A stretch of 64,000 nt of DNA from Perca fluviatilis (taxonomy: Eukaryota > Chordata > Actinopteri > Perciformes > Percidae). A program made the position numbers and the translations under genes. The stretch lies in assembly GCF_010015445.1 (NCBI RefSeq), contig NC_053119.1:1349932-1413931 (forward strand). Direction: 5' to 3'. The notes below the pieces were generated by a model, which saw only the letters and a program-made list of their open reading frames with translations, had not been told where the DNA came from and did not search any database. The first letter of the stretch is position 1. Each line of letters opens with the position of its first letter. Positions 11,001-20,000 of the stretch are shown here, piece by piece.

Positions 11001-14000
11001 AATGAGAAGGGCGGTTTAAATTAAATGAAGCTTAAAGTTTATAGAAATATCTTAAATTACAGACAAACAGTAAGTTGATATGACCTGAGAGTCTCCAGTG
11101 TGCAGTGTGGACTCTTCAGTCCAACAGAGATTAGCTTCCCTCCTGAATCCTGCAGGTTGTTGTTACTCAGATCCAGCTCTCTCAGACTAGAGGACTGGGA
11201 GCTGAGGACTGAGGACAGAGCTTCACAGCTTCTCTCTGACAGATTACAGCCACTCAGTCTGAAGAGACAACAGGAAGGAAACAAGGCATTTATATTTAAC
11301 TCCCGTTGAAAGATAGCAGAGTATTTAATGATTAATGAATCACACTTACAGAGCTTTGTTGGAGGGACGGTAATGAAGAAGACAGATAACATTTCTGTTT
11401 AAATGTTAAGTTTGGACTTTTGGTGATAGAGAATATAAAATCAATTTTTTTTAAAGTTGGATACATGATAACTAATTGTGACTTAATGAGGAGTAAAAAG
11501 ACATCCAGTATTCAAATTCACATGAGATTAAAAAATAAATTAGGTTGTCAATCTCAGCCATAGTTCATACTTTATGACATATTATAAATAAGAACAAAAT
11601 GCTTAGAAACATTCAATGATTTCCGACTTGTTAAATTTTAAATCCTGACATGAGAAGGGTGGTTTAAATTTAATAAACCTTAATGTTTAGAGAAATATCA
11701 TATAAGAAGACAAATAACGATTGTGTTTATATGTTGAGTCTGGACTTTTGGTTATACAGTATGTGAAATCCCTTCACAGCATGTTTAAATATCTGCTGCT
11801 CTACTCTAAACAAGTTGGAAACATGATACTTAATTGTGACTGAATTAAGCAATATTACATGAGAGGGATTGATTTAACTTCATTATTGGCACGACAGTGA
11901 TGCAGCTAGGACGTAAGCATGACTGAAGTGATAATATGACGTTAAATTAAACCCTCTCGTGTAATCAAGCGATTATACAACAACGGTTCCCAACTGAATG
12001 AAAGTTATAATCAAACTGTGCAAAAGGCTCAAGTGCTGTGAGCATGGACAGAGCCTCTACAGAGTGTTCGCTCAGGCCACGCCCCCTTTTTCCAACATGT
12101 TGAGACATGCCCTGGCTTGCAGAGGGCTGTCAGTTGAGTTTTAGTTTATCAGTTAAGTTACAGTTGGTGTTCGTGTGTGTCAGTGACCACAAGTAAGTTA
12201 CTCTGAAGCTCTGAAAGCACTGGATGAACGCTATGGACGTCCATATCAGTTTGTGCTGAAGGAGATAGAGGACATGGAACGCCTACCCCCGATCCGAGAT
12301 GATAAGTCTCTCGACGAGTTTTCCATCACAGTGCAGTCGCTTCTTGGGATGCTGAAATCTCTCCAAGGTGAAGGCTATGAAAAACTCCACTGCGGCTCAA
12401 ATGTGAAGCGCCTTCTAAGCAGGCTCCCCAAGCACCAGCAAGAGAGATTTCGTCGTCAACAGTATAGGAAAGACCCTGATAAACTGAAGCTATCGCTCAT
12501 TGACTTTTCAGAGTGGCTAAAAGCAGAAGTCAGATGTCTGGACATTGAGCCCTCACTTCAAGCTCACAGTGAGAAGGAGAAGAAAGAATTCAAGCAGCAG
12601 AAATCCAAGGTTAAGATCACTACTATTATGCATGGGACAGGCAGTGCCAGTAACCATCCATCCGACACACCCTCCCAAGTAGCTCATTCTATTCAAACCC
12701 AAGGAGATACTGCCCTTACTGTGAGGCAGAGCACTACCTCAGTCAATGCGAGAGCTTCGCTAAGCTTACCAAAGCAGAGATGGTGGACTGGATTAAAGTA
12801 AAGAGAAGGTGCTGGAGATGTGGTCGTTCTCACCTAGCCTCTGCCTGTGACCTCAAGAAGCCGTGTCGCCTTTGTAAGTCAAAACACCTCTCCATCCTTC
12901 ATGAAGTCAACCAGAGGACAAACCAACAAAGAGGTTCTCCATTCAAGGCGCATTCACAGGGGAACACCTAGGCCTCTCTCAGTACAGCTACCCAGTTGCC
13001 CAGCTCCAGAGAAGGTATCGGCATCTACGCGGTATGGCAATTCCACCCATCAATGGAGCTCAGCTAACCCTCCTGATTGGGTCTGATAATGCTGATCTGA
13101 TCGTTCCGATTGAGCCAGTGCACCTGGGTCCTGCTGGTGGTCCCGCAGCAGTCAAGACTAATCTCGACTGGACACTCCAGGGTCCAGCAAAGTACATTCA
13201 GCAACAGCTTCCCACCACACAGTGCTTGTTCACCACAGTTTCCTCCCCTTCTGCTGAGCTGTTCAGTCAAGTTGAATGGTTGTGGCAGTTGGATACACTG
13301 CCTTTCAAAAGTGAGAGGTTGGTGACCAGATCCAGACAGGACAAGTACTCAGTGGACCTATTGGAGGCCGAGACCATCCGTGTAGAAGTAAACGGAGTAC
13401 ATCGGTATGCTACACCCCTTCTACGAGTCCCACACATGCCCAAGCTGCAAGTTTCAAAGGAAGTTGTTATGAAAAACCTGCGAAACACAGAGAAGAGGTT
13501 AGTACAAGACCCACTTGTACTACCTACCAGGAGGAGATCAAGAAACTGGAGATTGCTGGGTACGCCACCAAGATTGATTCCTGTGAGGCGGACTCGTCAG
13601 AGGAGTCGTGGTTTCTGTCCCTCCACATGGTCAGGCACAACGGCAAGGAACAGATTGTTTTCAACTGCAGCTTCCAGCTTGGCAGACAAAGTCTGAATAA
13701 CTACCTCCTTCCATGCCCAGCCTTAGGACCCTCACTCCTCGGAGTCCTCCCGCGCTTCAGAGAGCATCGAGTCACAGTAAGTGGAGACATTAAAGGGATG
13801 TTTCACCAGGTCCGCCTGCTGGACAGAGACAAGCCCTTGCTGAGGTTCCTTTGGAGGGACCTAAAGACGGACGAACAACCATCAGTGTACCAGTGGCAGG
13901 TCCTGCCTTTTGGGACGACGTGCAGTCCCTGCTGCGCGATCTTTGCTCTACAGAAACTCGTAAATGATTCAAGTCAACCAGGTGAAAATGTCCGCCACAG

Positions 14001-17000
14001 TGTAGAACAGTGTTTCTACGTCGATAACTGCCTGCAGAGTCTACATACCGAAGAAGAAGCCAGTAATCTTGTTAGGAAGCTTAGATCCCTTCTAGCTGCA
14101 AGTGGCTTCGATATCCGCCAGTGGGCCAGTAACCAGCCAGAGGTGATTCATAGCCTGCCTAAGGAGGCCAAGTCTGACAGTAGCGAAAGATGGGTTTCTC
14201 AGATGCATGGTGAAGCTCAGGAGATGACGCTAGGCCTCAGTTGGCACTTCATGGAGGACACACTCCATTACAGGCATCGCCCGGTTGCCCCAAGCCAGAC
14301 GACCATGCAAAATATCTATAAGATGCTAGCAAGCCAGTATGACCCTCTAGGTCATATCCTGCCCTTCACCACAAGGGCCAAAGTTCTGGTCCAGAGACTG
14401 TGGACCAAACACCGTGACTGGGACGACCCAAACTTACCAGTCGACCTCCTACAAGCCTGGACTACCTGGGAAGAAGAGCTCCCTCAGCTCCCAACAGTCA
14501 GTCTCTCCCGGAGCTTCTTCCCACCGGACGTTGAAGTAAGTGCCATCACCCTCGAGCTTCACGTCTTCTGTGATGCATCAGAGTCCGCATATGGGTCAGT
14601 TGCTTATCTGCGTGGTGAGGATCCAACCGTCCAAGTCCATGTAGCCTTTGTGCTGGCACGCTCAAGAGTGGCACCGAAGAAACAACAGTCAATGCCATGC
14701 CTTGAGCTCTGCGCCGCCCTCACCGGAGCTCAGCTTGCCCAGATGATTCAGAGAGAGCTCACCCTTCAGTTGAGGGACACAGTGCTATGGTCTGACTCCA
14801 CCACGGTACTTACCTGGATACAGTCAGAGTCCTGCAGATACAAGGTGTTTGTAGGGACTCGTGTATCTGAGATCCAGGAGCTGGAGGTATGACATGTGAT
14901 GGTATGTGGACACACAGAATAACCCCACAGATGCTATCACCAGAGGGATGACACTGTCCAACCTAGCCAAGCCAAACCAATTTCGTCAAGGTCCAGCCAC
15001 AACTTATTTTGTGGAAGTCCCAGATGAGACGGAAATGAAGAGGTCTGCATTCTGTGGCATTATGTCAGCCATTACTGCTCCAGAGATCCCAGCCGCTGAA
15101 GACTACTCTACCTTCGAAGATCTCCTTGAGGCAACAAGTAGGTCACTGCACAGGGCAGCCTCCCAGACAAGCGCCCTCAGTGCAGATGACTACGCAGAGG
15201 CAGAACTCAGAATCCTTCAGAGAGCGCAATATGATAGCTTTCCAGACGAAGTCAAGTGCCTACAAACAGGGAAAGCACTTCCATCCAGCAGTCGGCTCTT
15301 GTCACTTGCTCCAGAGTACGACGCCTCTAGGGGCCTCATCTGAGTAGGTGGTAGGTTGCGCCGTTCTACTAGTCTGGAAGAAGATGTTGTGCACCCAATT
15401 GTGCTAGAACCTAAGCACCATATTACCAAACTCATCATACGACAGTATGACAACAAGTTACTCCATTCTGGATCGGAGAGGGTCTTTGCAGAGCTCCGAT
15501 GCAAGTTTTGGATCCTCCAGGGCTGCGAAGCTGTGCGTCGCCATCAGAGATCCTGCCCGGAGTGCCAGAAATTGAGAGCAAAGCCTGCTATTCCTAAGAT
15601 GGCAGATCTGCCCCGTTGTTGGCTCCGCCTCCTGAAGCCTCCATTTTAATCAACAGGAGTAGATTGCTTTGGCCCGTTCCAGGTCAAGAGAGGTCGGGGT
15701 ACGCACAAGAGATGGGGAGTAGTTTTCAAGTGTATGACCACCAGTTGCATCCACCTAGATGTGCTGTCCAACATGGATACCGACTCATTCCTTATGTCAC
15801 TCAGAAGGTTCGTGGCTAGACGGGGAACTCCCTTCAAGCTTCTCTCTGACTGTGGGACCAACTTCCGCGGAGGGGAGCATGAGCTCAAAGCGAGATTTGA
15901 GGCCATGTGCGAAGAGCTGCAGACCAAGATGGCCAAGCACCAGATCCGTTTCCAGTTCAACCCACCAAATGCACCTCACTTTGGTGGAGCCTGGGAGCGG
16001 GAGGGAAGATCCATTAAGGCTGCACTCTACTTTACTCTGGGAGCACAGACAGTTACCGAAGAAGTCTTGCAGACAGTTTTGATTGAGGTAGAGGGAATCC
16101 TCAACTCCAAGCCACTGGGCTATGTGTCGACAGATGTAGCTGATATGGATCCTGTAACTCCCAACTACCTCCTCATGGGGCGGCCAGACTCTTCGCTTCC
16201 TCAAGTGGTGTACCCTGAATCTGAGATTCTCAGTCGGAGAAGATGGCGGCACAGTCAGGTGTTAGCTGACGAGTTCTGGACCCATTTCATATGGAACTAC
16301 TTACCTTTCCTGCAGTCAAGACAGAAATGGGTGAAGGACATGGAGAACCTCACTGTTGGTACGGTGGTGATGGTAATCGACCAAAGGTTACCTCGTGCAC
16401 TGTGGCCCGTGGGACGAGTCACGAAGACCATTAGGAGTGTCGATGGTAACGTGAGGACTGCTGAGGTGCAGGTGGACGAGAGGACCTACACCAGATCAGT
16501 AGCCAAGCTCATTGAGTTGCCTGCCATCCCAGAGGATGCCTTGACGACAGCTCCTGGGGATAGTGGAGCCTTTCTGGGAGATAATTTACACTGTATATTA
16601 TGGGGCGGCTGTGCAAAAGGCTCAAGTGCTGTGAGCATGGACAGAGCCTGTACAGAGTGTTCGCTCAGGCCACGCCCCCTTTTTCCAACATGTTGAGACA
16701 TGCCCTGGCTTGCAGAGGGCTGTCAGTTGAGTTTCAGTTTATCAGTTAAGTTTCAGTTGGTGTTTGTGTGTGTCAGTGACCACAAGTAAGTTACAGTTAT
16801 ATTATATTATATAGATAAGTTAATATTCGCAATTTATTATCGAGTTTACAGTAAGTGACAGCCTTTATCTCCATTGTATAGCTTTATGGCATTCTTATTG
16901 TAGTTTCCGTTTTCAGGACATGTTGAGCACTGTATATTTAAGTAACTAGGGAGTTATTAGCCTCAATTGTATTTATGTTAGTTAACATTGATGTTTATTT

Positions 17001-20000
17001 CTGTTTCCTTTAGAATCACACTTACACTGTAAAGTGTCGATAGATATAGTGCCTGTGCATCTGTATTTGAAAGTATATATTAAAACCTTCAAGGAATATC
17101 CCTGCCTTCCGTGTCCTGACTAGACACCCCAAATCAGTGACTAATTCTCATAACCAGTAAGAGTCCCCATTACACAAACTGTATTCATATTGTGGAGTAA
17201 TTCTCTCTCAAAATAAAGAAAAGCAACACAGACGATTTGTAGTCCCTCCCTGTTAAACGTTAGTCAGCCTTTGTAATGGTAGAGATCGTGGAATTTTCCA
17301 AAATGTAATAACTACCGCACATAAAAACACCAAACTGATTGGCTAACTTAATCTGGTTATAATTAAAATATCTACTGACATTCTTTTTTTCATGACTAGA
17401 TTTAGCTACTATATGTCCGCAAACTTCATTATTGACGTGTCAGTGGCACAGCTGATGTGATCCAAACAGCTCATGTGATCCAAACAGCTATTCTAGTTGA
17501 CCAATCAGATTGTCTGGTCGGATCTACTTGTTGTATAATCAGGAATAAACAAAGTCACATGATAGTAAAATATAAATTATTTCTGAATCTCAGCCACAGT
17601 TCATATTTCATTCTTTATGAAGTGATTCTAAATCAGAATAAAATACGTTGGAAACATTCAAAAACTGTGTTTTCAAAGATTATTGTTCTTGACCTGACCT
17701 GAGAGTCTCCAGTGTGCAGTGTGGACTATTCAGTCCAACAAAGATCAGCTTCCCTCCTGAATCCTGAAGGTTGTTGTTACTCAGGTCCAGCTCTCTCAGA
17801 CTAGAGGACTGGGAGCTGAGAACTGAGGATACAGCTTCACAGCTTATCTCTGACAGATTACACCCACTCATTCTGGAGAGACAACATGAAGGAAACAAGT
17901 TATTTACTTTTCTCTCCTTTTGAAAGATAGCAGAGTATTTATTGATGAATACATCACACTTACAGAGCTTTGCTGGAGGCTTTGACCACTGGCAGCAGCC
18001 TCAGAAGAGCCTCCTCTGAAGCACGGTATTTCCTCAGGTCAAACACATCCAGATCTTCTTCTGATGACAGTAAGTTGAAGACCAGAGCTGACCACTGAGC
18101 AGGACACAGAATATCTGTGGAGAGACTTCCTGATCTCAGGTACCGTTGGATCTGCTCCACTAGAGAATGATCATTCAGTTCATTCAGACAGTGGAACAGA
18201 TTGATGCTTCTCTCGGCAGACAGATTCTTACTTATCTTCTTCTTGATGTATGAGACTTTTCTCTGGTTGGTCACTGAGCTACTTTCTGTGTGTGTCATCA
18301 GGCCTCGTAGGAGATTCTGATTGGTCTGCAGTGAAAGACCCAAGAGGAAGCGGAGGAACAAGTCCAGGTGTCCATTTGGACTCTGTAAGGCCTTGTCCAC
18401 AGCACTCTGGTAGAAAACTGTTGATGTTGTTTGTTCTTCTGACAGCAGGTTGACTCCAGAGTTGGTGAATGTCAGATGGACATGAAGAGCAGCCAGAAAC
18501 TCCTGAACACTCAGATGGACGAAGCTGAACACCTTGTCCTGGTACAGTCCTCTCTCCTCTTTAAAGACCTGTGTGAAAAGTCCTGAGCACACTGAGGCTG
18601 CTGTGATATTAATGCCACAATCTGTCAGGTCTGATTCATAGAAGATCAGGTTGCCTTTCTGCAGCTGCTCAAAAGCCAGTTTTCCCAGAGACTCAATCAT
18701 CTTCCTGCTCTCTGGACTCCAGTGTGGATCTGTCTCAGCTCGTCCATCATACTTGATGTTCTTCACTTTGGACTGAACTACAAGGAAGTGGATGTACATC
18801 TCAGTCAGGGTCTTGGGCAGCTCTCCTCCCTCTCTGGTCTTCAACATGTCCTCCACAACTGTAGCAGTGATCCAGCAGAAGATTGGGATGTGACACATGA
18901 TATGGAGGCTTCGTGATGTCTTGATGTGGGAGATGATTCTGTTGGCCTGATCCTCATCTCTGAATCTCTTCCTGAAGTACTCCTCCTTCTGAGGGTCAGT
19001 GAATCCTCTAACCTCTGTCACCATGTCAACACACTCAGGAGGGATTTGATTGGCTGCTGCAGGTCGTGTGGTTATCCAGAGGCGAGCAGACGGAAGCAAA
19101 TTCCCCCTGATGAGGTTTGTCAGCAGCACACCCACTGAGGTGGACTTTGTAACATCAGTCAGGATCTCAGTGTTGAGGAAGTCCAGAGGGAGTCGACACT
19201 CATCCAGACCATCAAAGATGAAGACAACCGGGAACTCTTCAAACCGGCAGATTCCTGCTTCTTTGGTTTCACTAAAGAAGTAATCAACAAGATCCACCAA
19301 GCTGTACTTTTTCCCTTTCAGCACATTCAGCTCTCTGAAGGTGAATGGAAATGTGAACTGGATGTCCTGGTTGGCTTTGTGTTGAGCCCAGTCCAGAGTG
19401 AACTTCTGTGTTAAGACTGTTTTCCCGATGCCAGCCACTCCCTTTGTCATCACTGTTCTGATTGCTTCATCACTTCCAGGTGGGGTTTTAAAGATGTCTT
19501 CATGTCTGATTGTTGTTTCTGGTCTGTCTGGTTGCCTGGATGCTGTTTCAATCTGTCTGACCTCATGTTCATCATTGACCTCTGCAGTCCCTCCCTTTGT
19601 GATGTAGATCTCTGTGAACATGTGATTCAGAAGGGTGTGGTTTCCTGCTTTAGCAATCCCCTCAAACACACACTGAAACTTCTTGTTTAGTTTAGATTTG
19701 AGTTTACACTTACAAACTCCTGCTGGACTTCCTGAATGAACACAGAATAAAAAAAGCTCATTAAGTAATTTTGTAAATAAAACAGGAACATACTTTGACC
19801 CATCTCTTGAGACATTAGTAAATGTCCCATTAATCCAGCAAGTTATTCCTTTAGAGAAATCCTACTAATGCGCTGCAGACGGTCAGCTAGCTCATCCTGC
19901 TTCATTCTCCTCAGGAAGTGCAGTGTGATCTTCAGAAATGCCTCTCTGCTCCTCCTCTGCTCTTCATCCTCATCCTTCCTCTGACTCTCTGAGCATTCTG

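Larger units (their letters stand above)
12017..17174 (+). mobile_element. BEL/Pao LTR retrotransposon, decayed
   Basis: The 5-bp target duplication CAAAC flanks it at 12012-12016 and 17175-17179, and gene C keeps the empty site near 60810-60835 (opposite orientation). The element reads gag, protease region, reverse transcriptase, RNase H and integrase, the BEL/Pao order. The 5' LTR is cut to about 185 bp and fused directly to gag by an internal deletion. At least four frameshifts or stops break the pol frame. It sits antisense in the gene A intron between LRR exons 7 and 8. Confidence 0.9.

Noticed and set aside
5583..16696. Retroelement ORFs as active genes
   Set aside because: The LINE lacks its RT core and is split by a hAT. 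The BEL/Pao element has several frameshifts and stops and a truncated LTR.
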